Below are positions 1 through 8,559 of a stretch of 64,000 nt of DNA, piece by piece. Each line of letters opens with the position of its first letter. Position 1 is the first letter of the stretch. The stretch lies in the NCBI RefSeq assembly GCF_000091325.1, contig NC_014012.1:3232500-3296499 (forward strand), read 5' to 3'. The position numbers were made by a program, and so were the translations under genes. The stretch is from Shewanella violacea DSS12. GTDB lineage: Bacteria; Pseudomonadota; Gammaproteobacteria; Enterobacterales; Shewanellaceae. Below the pieces are notes generated by a model. It did no database searches. It was given only the letters and a program-made list of their open reading frames with translations, and was not told where the DNA came from.

Positions 1-921
1 GCTCTAGGCGTCTTTGCGTGGAATGATTAATTTGCTGCAAACTTGTGTTACTCTCAATCACGATACAAAAAGATATTTTTCATGTTCGCTACTCCTTCTA
101 GTTCACTCTATATTACTGAAGAACTATTAGGGTTATCAGATGTAAAAGTGCTCGATGTAGTTTTACGTTTGAAGCTTTGAAAATCAGTCACTTAAAACCA
201 ACCCAACGTAGAGTGACGCGCATATAATAACGAGGAAAATGGAGTGGAGACTGGTCATTTAGGCAGGTTTTATTCTGATCAAGCACAGCCGAACATCTGA
301 AGGGCTACGTTACCTGTGTTGTGATAAGCCATGATCCATAAATACAAAATGCATTATCTGGATGTTGAATCACAGCGGCATCAATCTATTTGTTGGAAGC
401 ACATTCCCCTTTAATGGCCCTTTCTGGGGGGATTGGTATATGTTGATCATCTATAATGTCACTATCACCGGACCCACGGAAAGTCAGTGCTACTCTCAGG
501 TGAAAGGCGCTGTGTATTTCAACTTCTAAGTCGTCTCATACATTGGCCTACTCCTCGAATGAAATGTTTTAATTCATCATTCCAGCTTTTTTTCGCTTCG
601 TTAAGCAAAGTCCGTCAAGCCTTTCCTCGACGAGTCTGACGATTGCCGCCATGCCCACTCCACGGCTGAAGGGTGTATTTCAGGGTGGCTACCATGACAT
701 TAAATGGATTTGATGTGCTAATGATAGTGCGTGTTATTTTCCTTGATCCACCATCGAGAGGGCTATACACAAAATGAAAGGACAGATGCAATAACATACC
801 GTGTTTACCGACAGATATATGGCCTATAAAACCCTTATTACTGAACAACCTCCAGACTCATGACATACTTACAAACCTGTTATGTAAGAGAATTAAGCGA
901 CTAATAAGGTTAATGGTAATC
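1..921. other. Gene-poor region with no recognisable intact gene
   Basis: I find no convincing complete gene here. A short open stretch at 362..529 on the plus strand encodes 55 residues ending in GAVYFNF and containing NGPFWGDWY; it looks like the C-terminal remnant of a larger protein but I cannot name the family. A 77-codon minus-strand open frame at 615..848 has no recognisable motif and no good ribosome binding site. Given the decayed IS3 element immediately downstream, this is probably degraded accessory DNA. Confidence 0.4.
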
Positions 922-2060
922 TGGTCTGATGGCTCCGGACACCTTGATTGTGGATAATCAATCGAGGTGAACATGAATACGAACGTCAATATCGAACTTA
1001 TACCAAACAATTCAAAGAAGAAGCCATCGGCTTAATCACTGAGCAGGGCTACACAGTCCCACAAGCCGCAGATGACGAGTGTCGTCAAACCTGCTTTATA
1101 CCTGGAAACAGAAGACTGAAGAGCTAGAGACCTCAACCGTGAGTTCAGATGAAAAAGCAGAGTTATTAGCACTTCGAAAAGAGGTCAAGCAACCGCGGGT
1201 GGAGAAAAAAATTTAAAAAGGCCAGTGTCTTCTTTGCGAGATAAATGAAGTGACATTCCGGTTTATTCGAGAGCACTGTCCTCGATTCCCGATAAAAATG
1301 CTTTGTAATGTTCTGCAAGTGAGTCGCTGTGCATTTTATGATTTCTTAGCCTGGCCCGCTAAAATTATTAGTGAACGAGAGCTTGATTTATGCCGAACCG
1401 CAAAACGTCTTTTAAGCGTAGCCGAAGCAGTTTAGGTTCTCGTCAGCTTGTCTAGAAACTCCGCCTAAAAGGCTTAAGTATCGGTCGTTACCGTACTCGT
1501 AGCATCATGCGAAAGCTCGGCCTAGAGGTCCCCATCGTCAAGTTTACAAGGTAACGACGAAGCGTAAACACAGTGATGGCGTTGTAGATAACCTACTGAA
1601 TCAGAAACTTAATCCTACGCAGGCTAATCAGGTTTGGGCTGGTGATGGACTTACATTCCAGACGCATAGTGGGTTGGCCAATATCAAAATCCATAACCGT
1701 CAGCTTAGTTAAGCGGGCATTACAAATGGCACTAACGCTACGAAGCTAGTAAGAGGAGTCATGCTTTATAGTGACGTAGGCTCACAATACACCAGTAAGC
1801 AGTATCAAAAGCTGTTGAGTAAGCATGGAATCGTAGCTTCGATGAGCAGTGTCGGAGCCTGTTTAGACAAGGCTGTTGTTAAACGTTTCTTTGGAAGCTT
1901 GAAGCATGGATGGCGAGCATATTCTTGATAGGCTGATAGCACTTAATAGAGGTGAACAGTTACGCTAAGCGTTACAGCCTTGCTAGTTTCAACAAGCGTT
2001 AAATGAGGATTCATTGAGCAGTATTGGTACTTGGTTAGATTGCTAAGTACCAAAGACTCT
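922..2060 (+). mobile_element. Decayed IS3-family insertion sequence
   Basis: The left end begins near 922 with TGGTCTGATGGCTCCGGAC, which resembles the terminal repeat of Shewanella-type IS3 elements. It is followed by broken orfA-like and orfB-like coding sequence. I could not find the matching inverted repeat on the right, so that boundary, after the last transposase-like codons, is approximate. The element is almost certainly inactive: the transposase is interrupted many times by stops and frameshifts. Confidence 0.75.
973..1935 (+). pseudogene. IS3-family transposase OrfA/OrfB remnant
   Basis: Fragments of an IS3-family transposase lie in shifting frames. An OrfA-like piece near 1000-1070 reads YTKQFKEEAIGLITEQGY. 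An OrfB N-terminal piece at 1250-1435 reads IREHCPRFPIKMLCNVLQVS. Catalytic-core pieces include NQVWAGD near 1627, SRRIVGWP near 1665, SDVGSQYTSKQYQK near 1768 and VKRFFGSLKHGW near 1878. These follow the usual order of an IS3 integrase-type DDE core, but no frame stays open for the whole length, so no functional enzyme can be made. The orfA-orfB junction and programmed frameshift site cannot be placed confidently. Confidence 0.8.
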
Positions 2061-2101
2061 TTGGATAAAAAAGGGATCTGAGTCTGAGGGGGGCATTAAG
2101 T

Positions 2102-2506
2102 TTAAATTCGGCATCTTAATTCCACGCCGTTACCTTCTGGATCTTGGATATAAATAGAGTTCCCTAGACCTTGTGCACCATATCGACTTGCAAACTCACC
2201 CACTTCGATTCCATTTTTAGTAAGGTGATTAATAATCTCTTGTTCTGGCATGGGCTTAATTTGCAGACAAAAATGATCGACATTTCTTGCTGTTTTCCTT
2301 GGTGCACCGCCTCCAATAGCACCAAGCTTGCTATTAACAACCACTAAATCAATCAGTGCATTTCCCGCTCTAAGTTGAGTAAGACCCGTTTCTTTCAACG
2401 TCTCTCGCTCAATTGTGCAGCTTAATACCTTAGTATAAAACTCAAGCATTTCATCCAACTTGCTTGTTCTTAAAACGATGTGATCTATTGCTAGCACTTC
2501 CAACAT
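2102..2506 (-). CDS. VOC family protein (glyoxalase/bleomycin-resistance fold)
   Basis: This 134-residue protein has the vicinal-oxygen-chelate layout: an opening strand with a metal-ligand-like His (AIDHIVLRT), a middle His in DHFCLQI, and a closing IQDPEGNGVELR, where the Glu is the usual last ligand. VOC proteins include glyoxalases, dioxygenases and fosfomycin/bleomycin resistance proteins; the substrate cannot be deduced. The start was placed at 2506 rather than at an upstream in-frame ATG because AAGGAG lies seven bases before it. The next minus-strand gene upstream, the NTF2-like gene, is about 200 bp away, so these are probably separate small genes. Confidence 0.8.
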   Translation of the reverse strand: MLEVLAIDHIVLRTSKLDEMLEFYTKVLSCTIERETLKETGLTQLRAGNALIDLVVVNSKLGAIGGGAPRKTARNVDHFCLQIKPMPEQEIINHLTKNGIEVGEFASRYGAQGLGNSIYIQDPEGNGVELRCRI

Positions 2507-2720
2507 TGATAGACTCCTTCTAAACATTTAGTGCCCAAGTTCAAGCAAGATATGCCGCCGCCAACCGTGAACTAGTTGATGCGACAAACTCTTGCCTTCT
2601 TCCCGTTTTAGGCAAAAAGAATGCTGTCTCCACAAACAGTACACTATTGAAGATACGGGGCAAGATAAATGGGTAACTCTGGGATACAAGAAATGCAATC
2701 AAGCTTCATCCTAAGCTAGC

Positions 2721-3080
2721 TCAAAAAGCGCTTTTCCATTGTTCTGTGTCGATGAACCATCGTTCTTCAACGATCTTGTTGGCTTCAAACTTGAACAAGA
2801 CTGAAAGCTGAGAGCTGGCGACTTTATTGGACTTCCACTCAAGAATGGAGACGACTTCACTCTCTCCCTCTATTTGACGCAAGTCGGTAATTTCAAAACC
2901 TGGTGGGAGAATATCCCCAAGACCATCCAAAGCCGAACGAAATGCATCACGCCCTTCTAAGACATCGGCTTGCCCCGGCATAATGAATCTCATACCTGGT
3001 GCATAGTCAGCGACTAAGGTATCGAAGTCTCCAGCGTCTACGGCTTCCCACCCAGCTTTCACTATTTGCGCTAAACTCAT
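2721..3080 (-). CDS. NTF2-like / SnoaL-type small protein
   Basis: The 119-residue product has the cone-shaped NTF2-like pattern: an N-terminal helix (IVKAGWEAVDAGDFDTLVADYA), then GRDAFRSAL, and alternating strands ending in FKFEANKIVEERWFIDTE. Such proteins act as polyketide cyclases, isomerases, or simple binding domains; no catalytic residue pattern lets me choose. The start was set at 3080 (MSLAQIV), preceded by AGGAAG, and not at the ATG ten codons upstream. It lies next to a VOC gene on the same strand, a common pairing of small stress or detoxification proteins, but functional linkage is only inferred. Confidence 0.65.
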   Translation of the reverse strand: MSLAQIVKAGWEAVDAGDFDTLVADYAPGMRFIMPGQADVLEGRDAFRSALDGLGDILPPGFEITDLRQIEGESEVVSILEWKSNKVASSQLSVLFKFEANKIVEERWFIDTEQWKSAF

Positions 3081-3261
3081 TAGTTTGCTTCCTATAGTAT
3101 TTGGTATCACCTAACTATAGAAGTTATCGACTAATCTTGTGCAGCCACTCTCCTTAGGCCTATTCACTTACTAGCAGTCACTTACTAGCAGTCACTTTAT
3201 CGCTGCCAATAATACCTAGCTAATAATACCGGGCTAATAAGCCAACATCCCATATAAAACA

Positions 3262-3375
3262 TCATTTAGCATCATTGGGGTTTGCGTTCTTAAGCTCAGA
3301 CACCTTAATCACATCAGTAAGCTCGGCTTCCAAGTCTTCAATGCGCTTACGACGGTTAAAGCCTGTGGCCACCTT
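3262..3375 (-). pseudogene. C-terminal fragment of an unidentified coiled-coil protein
   Basis: Reading the minus strand gives an open segment containing VATGFNRRKRIEDLEAELTD, followed by DVIKVSELKNANPNDAK and a stop at 3262..3264. The charged heptad-like pattern suggests a coiled-coil tail. No start codon, ribosome site or upstream coding continuation is visible, so it looks like a leftover 3' end of a truncated gene. The 14-mer TTCAAGCAAGATAT just beyond its broken end (3374) recurs at 2539, which may mark a rearrangement junction. Confidence 0.3.
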
Positions 3376-3770
3376 CAAGCAAGATATTTGACGATTCCTT
3401 AAAAAACAAAGTGAAAGCGCTAACACCACCAGCATCAATCTAATGGTGGTGAACTCAAGGAGTGATAAGCAGTAAACCTGTAAATCTTGATAATTTACAT
3501 TCCTATTCCCTAAAAAACTTAAACCATATACACGAGCATAGAAATTAACATTAAAACGGCTAAATATTACTTATCACACTGATTAACATAAGTATTAACT
3601 GATACATTTAACTAACAGATGTTTCAGAGATTAAACTCATTTGAAAACTTGGGTTTGTTGTATTGTTGAGTCAATTATACTGGCTAATTTACCCCTTGCT
3701 TATGTTAATAAACGAAGATATATTCGCCGAATATAATAACGTAAACCAATTATAATTAAGGGGAATGATT
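3376..3770. other. Intergenic, AT-rich, no gene seen
   Basis: No open frame with coding character is visible between the fragment ending near 3375 and the small gene at 3771. The stretch is AT-rich and presumably contains the promoter for the DUF5993-dsb pair. On the other side of the fragment, at 3166..3196, the sequence CACTTACTAGCAGT is repeated in tandem. Confidence 0.4.
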
Positions 3771-3926
3771 ATGATGGCATTAATATTTTGTCTGTACTTG
3801 ATCACTATGGTCTTGGCAATAAAAGGCAAACGAAACTTGGCATTCTATGGCTTTGGTGTATCTCTTGTAGTGAGTCTCTTCTGGTTCTCACACCATGCAA
3901 CCGACACTCTTTCAATTTTACTATAG
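3771..3926 (+). CDS. DUF5993 family small membrane protein
   Basis: A 51-residue, very hydrophobic protein with two likely membrane helices (around residues 3-16 and 24-40) separated by KGKRN, and two His near the end (SHHATD). AAGGGG lies seven bases before the ATG. It resembles the DUF5993 family, whose members are typically encoded directly upstream of a DsbB/DsbI-type disulfide bond protein, exactly as here, with a 9-bp gap to the next start. It has no cysteine pair of its own apart from one Cys in helix 1, so a role as a small partner or assembly subunit of the adjacent DsbB-like protein is inferred from neighbourhood alone. Confidence 0.75.
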   Translation: MMALIFCLYLITMVLAIKGKRNLAFYGFGVSLVVSLFWFSHHATDTLSILL

Positions 3927-3935
3927 GACGCTCAG

Positions 3936-4484
3936 ATGAATAAATCATTATCGCGACAACTCAATGCGCTTGGTGCTATAGCCGTATCTTTGGTGCTAGC
4001 ATTTGCTTTCTATTCTCAATTTGTTGCAGGTGAACTACCTTGTCCCTTGTGCCTACTTCAAAGGGTTGGTTTTGTTGCAGTCATGTTTGGCCTGCTATGT
4101 AACGTTGTTTATGGTCCAAGAACCTCACATTACGGCATAATGCTATTCGGTGCATTATTCGGCGCTGCGGTAGCCCTCAGACAAGTTTCACTGCATGTCA
4201 TCCCGGGAACACCTTTCTATGGTGATCCATTCCTCTCTTTCCACTTCTATACTTGGGCATTTATCACTTTCGCAGTGATCATATTAGGCACAGCAGTTAT
4301 GCTGTCGTTTTCCTCTCAGTATAAAGAAGTGAAGCACCAGACACTGGGTGAAATGCCTTTGCTGAGTAAACTTGCTGTCGGCATAGTACTCTTAGTGACT
4401 CTGATGAACGTATTAAGTACCTTCGCAGAATGTGGTCCATTTGAATGTCCTGCTGATCCAGTGCAGTACTGGCTATTTAGCTAA
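3936..4484 (+). CDS. Disulfide bond formation protein, DsbB/DsbI type
   Basis: This 182-residue inner-membrane protein carries the DsbB-family periplasmic CxxC (residues around 35-38, PCPLC) after the first helix, four to five hydrophobic segments, and a second Cys pair in AECGPFECPADP near the C-terminus. DsbB-type proteins reoxidise a periplasmic thiol oxidase and pass electrons to quinone. Pairing with the DUF5993 gene points to the DsbI-like branch, which often serves a dedicated partner rather than general DsbA. The product is close to the usual family length. A strong hairpin terminator follows within 20 bases of the stop, so the two genes form a bicistronic unit. No DsbA/DsbL-like thioredoxin-fold gene is present in the window. 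Confidence 0.85.
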   Translation: MNKSLSRQLNALGAIAVSLVLAFAFYSQFVAGELPCPLCLLQRVGFVAVMFGLLCNVVYGPRTSHYGIMLFGALFGAAVALRQVSLHVIPGTPFYGDPFLSFHFYTWAFITFAVIILGTAVMLSFSSQYKEVKHQTLGEMPLLSKLAVGIVLLVTLMNVLSTFAECGPFECPADPVQYWLFS

Positions 4485-4501
4485 ATCGACTCAAATAAAA
4501 A

Positions 4502-4529
4502 AACGGACATGGCCTTGGCCCTGTCCGTT
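4502..4529 (+). terminator. Rho-independent terminator after the dsb gene
   Basis: ACGGACA-t-GGCC loops on TT back to GGCC-c-TGTCCGT, followed by seven T residues. An A-run on the 5' side makes it potentially bidirectional, which would also serve the convergent transporter gene ending at 4624. Confidence 0.9.
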
Positions 4530-4623
4530 TTTTTATGCCCTCAATCGACTCATACCAGCTACTAAAAGCGAATGCTTTTGAATCCAGTGAAGCTAGTTAG
4601 CTGCGTAATTATCACTCACATCC

Positions 4624-5565
4624 TTATTTATCTGCCACATAATCCTGCTCAATATTGTTCTGCTTTTCCCTCGACCAATATCCAGCTAACAAGGCACCAG
4701 ACAAGTTATGCCAGATAGAAAATATCGCTGCTGGTAGCGCCACTGCGGGGCTGAAAAACTTGATGCATAACGCGGTGGCTAATCCGGAGTTTTGCAGGCC
4801 GACTTCGATAGATATGGTCTTACAGATCTTATGATTGAACCCTAATAAGCGGCAACAGGTATAACCCAATATGAGTCCTAAGCTGTTATGTAACACTACT
4901 GCGACTAATATGATTGGACCTATTTTATCGAACTGCTCCGCATTTAACGCCACGATAATAGTGATGGCCATCACTATGGCCAGTATCGACACCAGTGGCA
5001 ATATCGGCGTAATTTTACTGATATGAGAACGGAATAAGTGATTAACTAGCACACCTACGGCAACAGGTATTAGCACAATTTTGACCAAGCTTATTAGCAT
5101 TGCCCCCAGTGGAATATCTATCATCTGCCCCAGAAGTAAATTAATAATCAATGGTGTGAGTAACACACCTGCCAGGGTGGAAAGTGCGGTCATGGTGATC
5201 GACAATGCCACATCGCCTTTTGCCAGATAACAGACCACGTTTGAAGCTGTGCCACCGGCGACGCTGCCCACCAGCACCATACCGATAACCATGTCACGAT
5301 CTAACCCCAAGGCTAAACTGATAAGCAGTGCACTCATGGGCATGATGCTAAATTGCAGCATTAGACCAAGCAACACGGCGCGCTTCTGCTTAAGCGCCCT
5401 AGAAAAGTCATCCAAGCTAAGGGTTAACCCCATCGAAAGCATGATAATGATCAGCAAGGGCACAATTAAGAATTTAAGATCGGTAAACCACTGGGGCATT
5501 ACATAGGCTGTTACTGCGCCGACAAGGGCCAAAACAGGGAAAAAACGGTTTATATTTTCTAGCAT
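4624..5565 (-). CDS. Bile acid:sodium symporter (BASS) family transporter
   Basis: A 313-residue integral membrane protein with eight to ten hydrophobic segments. Family-typical pieces include MLSMGLTLSLDDF near residue 45, the GSVAGGTASNVVCYLAKGD crossover region near 100-118, and ISIEVGLQNSGLATAL near 250, whose ExGxQN pattern is the second Na+/substrate crossover of the BASS fold. Substrates range from bile acids to pantoate, 2-keto acids and sulfated compounds, and cannot be told here. AGAGGTG precedes the ATG closely. It is transcribed away from the efflux operon starting at 5943, and the two promoters must share the 377-bp gap. Confidence 0.85.
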   Translation of the reverse strand: MLENINRFFPVLALVGAVTAYVMPQWFTDLKFLIVPLLIIIMLSMGLTLSLDDFSRALKQKRAVLLGLMLQFSIMPMSALLISLALGLDRDMVIGMVLVGSVAGGTASNVVCYLAKGDVALSITMTALSTLAGVLLTPLIINLLLGQMIDIPLGAMLISLVKIVLIPVAVGVLVNHLFRSHISKITPILPLVSILAIVMAITIIVALNAEQFDKIGPIILVAVVLHNSLGLILGYTCCRLLGFNHKICKTISIEVGLQNSGLATALCIKFFSPAVALPAAIFSIWHNLSGALLAGYWSREKQNNIEQDYVADK

Positions 5566-5803
5566 AACACCTCTTTAAAACTTGCTTTGATGATCGGCTA
5601 CCGGGTTCAAGCCATAAGTAGTGACAGCGAGTCACTCTAGAAACAATCTCACATTATTCGCCACAAACCTAGAACTTAGCTTAAGGACTATCTAATGTAA
5701 GTCACAGCTGCTTCGAGTAACGACACCAGCGCCTAAGGCTATTAGTTAAATTCGAATGTTAACTTCCCATAGAAATAACCCAATACTGTATCAAGATTTA
5801 ATT

Positions 5804-5858
5804 TTGTTGCACACACAACATAAGTGGAGTAACCTTAACTTTGTTGCATGAGCAACAA
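5804..5858 (+). promoter_or_regulatory. Two palindromic operators, probable MarR-family sites
   Basis: TTGTTGC-ATGA-GCAACAA at 5841..5858 is a perfect 7-bp inverted repeat. A related, less perfect site, TTGTTGCACACACAACA, lies at 5804..5820. Both are upstream of the efflux operon, which ends with a MarR-type gene. MarR/SlyA-family operators typically have TTGC...GCAA arms, so autoregulation by the operon's own regulator is the simplest reading. No gene is seen in the rest of the 5566..5942 gap. Confidence 0.65.
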
Positions 5859-5942
5859 AAAAATATAGAGTTTGCTAATAGGCCAACAAATATTCGCTAA
5901 ACTCGTGATGAAACTAAATGAACCATTGGGTGATAAACGAAT

Positions 5943-6992
5943 ATGAAAGATAAGATTTACAAATACATTAGTTATTTAATATTGACTGTCACTGTGTTTT
6001 TTTCAGTATTTTTAATTGTTTCTGACAATATAGCGCCATTCACGACGCAAGCGAGTGTACACAAAAATGTCGCTATTATTGCTGCCGAAGTGTCGGGGTT
6101 AGTGACTCATATAAGCGTTGATAACGGTCAAAGGGTGAATAAAGGACAACTCCTCTTTAGCATAGATCAGACTAGTTATCGTATTGCAGTCAACGAGGCT
6201 GAAGCCGAGCTGCATCAAGCTGAAGAAAATGACTCAGCAAGATGGCAAGAGTTGGCGATAACCAAGCAGTCACGACTCCAACGCCAAGCTGAGAAAGATA
6301 ATTTTCTTCATAAATTAACACGTTACCAATCCTTGTTAAAAAGTGGATTAATCACCCAAGAAGAACTTGATGATATCCAGCTGTCTTATTCGATTTCACT
6401 GAGCGCAGTTGTCGCTGCCGATGCTGAAGTCTTAAGGGTTTCAGCTGAACTTGCCCAAGAAAAAGACAGCGCAGCTATTGAGCTTGCAAGAGCCAAGCTA
6501 GATCAGAAAAAGCGCGATCTTGTTCATACCAATATAGTGTCCCAAGTGGATGGTTCTGTGAGTAACTTGCAGCTTGAAGTTGGCACTTACCTTAGTGCAG
6601 GTGATATTGGTTTATTTTTGGTTAACGAAAGTCATGCTTGGATTAACGCTGATTTTAACGAGAAAGGGGTGAATTATTTACACACAGATGCTGAAGTCCT
6701 ACTGGTGTTTGATGCATTACCTGGCGAAATTTTTCGCGGTAACATCATCAATCAAGATCGCGCTATTTATGACGCATCAAGTGTCGGGAGTAAGTTGTCG
6801 GACGTCACCAACAGTGATCGCTGGATCCGTGAGCAACAAAAAATTCGTACGCGCATTTATATTAAAGAGCTAGATCCAAAGTTGATTTCAGGTTCCAGAG
6901 CCACAGTTATGGTGTTAAATGGCAATGGTATTATTGATTCCTTTGCCATGAGTTGGATGAAGCTCATCAGTTATTTTCGCTATATCTATTAA
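5943..6992 (+). CDS. HlyD/EmrA-type membrane fusion (periplasmic adaptor) protein
   Basis: The 349-residue protein has one N-terminal membrane helix (about residues 8-27). A biotinyl-lipoyl-like half follows (VAIIAAEVSGLVTHISVDNG, QRVNKGQLLFSID), then a long alpha-helical hairpin rich in Glu, Ala and Gln (about 70-190), and the second lipoyl half (DLVHTNIVSQVDGSVSNLQL). A beta-barrel region contains INADFNEKGVNYL. This is the adaptor of tripartite efflux or secretion pumps. It is the first gene of an operon with a DUF2955 membrane protein 11 bp downstream and a MarR regulator. No outer-membrane TolC gene is nearby, so it presumably uses a shared one. Confidence 0.85.
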   Translation: MKDKIYKYISYLILTVTVFFSVFLIVSDNIAPFTTQASVHKNVAIIAAEVSGLVTHISVDNGQRVNKGQLLFSIDQTSYRIAVNEAEAELHQAEENDSARWQELAITKQSRLQRQAEKDNFLHKLTRYQSLLKSGLITQEELDDIQLSYSISLSAVVAADAEVLRVSAELAQEKDSAAIELARAKLDQKKRDLVHTNIVSQVDGSVSNLQLEVGTYLSAGDIGLFLVNESHAWINADFNEKGVNYLHTDAEVLLVFDALPGEIFRGNIINQDRAIYDASSVGSKLSDVTNSDRWIREQQKIRTRIYIKELDPKLISGSRATVMVLNGNGIIDSFAMSWMKLISYFRYIY

Positions 6993-7003
6993 GCAGGTGA
7001 CCT

Positions 7004-8014
7004 ATGTTTAAGACACCATCTCAGCGAAACGAGGCCATCAGGATCACCCTAGCCATTACATTATGTATGTTAATGGGACAGGTCCTTAATTTTGATTCCA
7101 GCATATATCTGGCTCTGTATCCTACAATAGCTATGACTAAGGTAAAGGACTACTCTTGGTCAGGGTTATTTAAAACCTTTTCCCCAACATTTATATCGGC
7201 TTGTGTGGCTTTGTGGGTTGCCGAAGTTTTTCAATCCCATCCATTTATTATTTGGACTGTCAGCCTGCTGTTTATCAATTATATGCGTAAAAGAGCCGAT
7301 ACTCCGGCTAAAGTGGGCGCATCGATCATGCCTATTTTCAACTGGGTGCTGATTGTTATTTTCTCACAATTTAGTACACAAGGTATGCCGGACCGTATTG
7401 GGGAGATTCTACTGTCGATGGTCATCACCTCCTGCATCGCTAAAGGCTTGGTGACACTTTTCCCTGTGCAGGAGAAAGGTCAAGCACCCATTTTAAAAAG
7501 GGTCAAAGTGACTCATAAACAAGGTGTGGTCGCTATGGTCTTAATTGGAGGCGGCATTGCTGTATTGATGAACATAGATTTACTTTCAGCCACATTTTGT
7601 ATGGTGCCTGTGATTGCTGCGGCAACTCAAGTCAATCGTCAGCGCTATTTGGAGGTTATCTCTCAACGCTTTGTCACCCAAATAGGTGGCTGTATGATCG
7701 CCGTGCTGATAAGCATAGTACTCGCAGGTAACCAAACTATTTTAAGCTATTATGCCTTGATCTTGGGATCGACCATTTTTGCGATCGCAACAGCCATGGT
7801 GAAGTCATCAAAGGTAGACAGAGATATTCACAGTGATGCTATGTTAGCCACTGTTTTACCAATACAACTCTATTTAGGGACATCTAGCTTTGGATTAGAG
7901 AGTATCTTACTTAGAGCATGGGAACTTGCAGTGACTTTAGGTATATTGTTCCTAGTTTTTCAGTTAACTAGATTTAGAGAGAATCATGTCCAAAGGAGCC
8001 AACTTGATACCTGA
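7004..8014 (+). CDS. DUF2955 domain inner-membrane protein (FUSC-like)
   Basis: The 336-residue protein has several hydrophobic segments and the opening RNEAIRITLAITLCMLMGQ, with SSIYLALYPTIAMTK, which fits the DUF2955 family, related to the aromatic-acid exporter (AaeB/FUSC) group. These proteins pair with an HlyD-type adaptor to form a pump for small organic acids or drugs; here the adaptor lies directly upstream. AGGTGACCT precedes the ATG. The stop overlaps the start of the MarR gene, indicating translational coupling. The transported substrate is unknown. Confidence 0.8.
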   Translation: MFKTPSQRNEAIRITLAITLCMLMGQVLNFDSSIYLALYPTIAMTKVKDYSWSGLFKTFSPTFISACVALWVAEVFQSHPFIIWTVSLLFINYMRKRADTPAKVGASIMPIFNWVLIVIFSQFSTQGMPDRIGEILLSMVITSCIAKGLVTLFPVQEKGQAPILKRVKVTHKQGVVAMVLIGGGIAVLMNIDLLSATFCMVPVIAAATQVNRQRYLEVISQRFVTQIGGCMIAVLISIVLAGNQTILSYYALILGSTIFAIATAMVKSSKVDRDIHSDAMLATVLPIQLYLGTSSFGLESILLRAWELAVTLGILFLVFQLTRFRENHVQRSQLDT

Positions 8015-8447
8015 GTTCGACACCAGTGCTTCATTTATGATGGGCTTAGCTTATAAGCAATTTAGAACCATATCTAATCAAGCTTTATCATCAAAACTGG
8101 ATATTAGCATCGAGATGTTGGGCGCGCTCAGAGTGTTAGCTCATCATGGTGAATTGCCGCAACAGGGGCTTGCCGAAGGGCTGCAGCGTGAACGAAGTGC
8201 CACCAAACGCTTAGTTGATAACTGCATTAAACGGGGCTTGATTGAGGCTCACAGAAGTGAAACGAATAAAAAAGCTAAGTATTTAGTGATCACAGAAAAA
8301 GGGCTTAAGATAAAAAATGAAGCCGATGAGATAGTAACCGAAATTATCGAGCAATTTTTTGCCCCACTCACACTCGAAGAGCGCAGTTCTCTATTAAATT
8401 TGTGCCGAAAATTAATTAAAGACGATGTATATCTCGGTGGATATTAA
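8004..8447 (+). CDS. MarR-family transcriptional regulator
   Basis: This regulator of about 147 residues has a winged helix: LDISIEMLGALRVLAHHGEL, LAEGLQRERSATKRLVDNCI as recognition helix, then the wing IEAHRSETNKKAKYLVITEKG and a C-terminal dimerisation helix. I favour a TTG start at 8004 because AAGGAG lies five bases before it; the in-frame ATG at 7986 has a poorer ribosome site but would add six residues. Either start overlaps the upstream DUF2955 gene, so the genes are coupled. It probably represses the pump operon through the two TTGTTGC palindromes at 5804..5858, with ligand-induced release. That is inference from family and position. Confidence 0.85.
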   Translation: MIPEFDTSASFMMGLAYKQFRTISNQALSSKLDISIEMLGALRVLAHHGELPQQGLAEGLQRERSATKRLVDNCIKRGLIEAHRSETNKKAKYLVITEKGLKIKNEADEIVTEIIEQFFAPLTLEERSSLLNLCRKLIKDDVYLGGY

Positions 8448-8559
8448 CTGGATAATTACTTGTTGAGTTTTATATTCTAAACCTCTCCCTCGTCAGCTAA
8501 AACAATTAGGCATGTCTTAGCATTTGTCTTAGCTGTTGTTAGTTGTGTATGACATCAAT

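Noticed and set aside
615..848. 77-residue minus-strand open frame
   Set aside because: No recognisable motif, no Shine-Dalgarno, and lies in decayed DNA next to an IS remnant.
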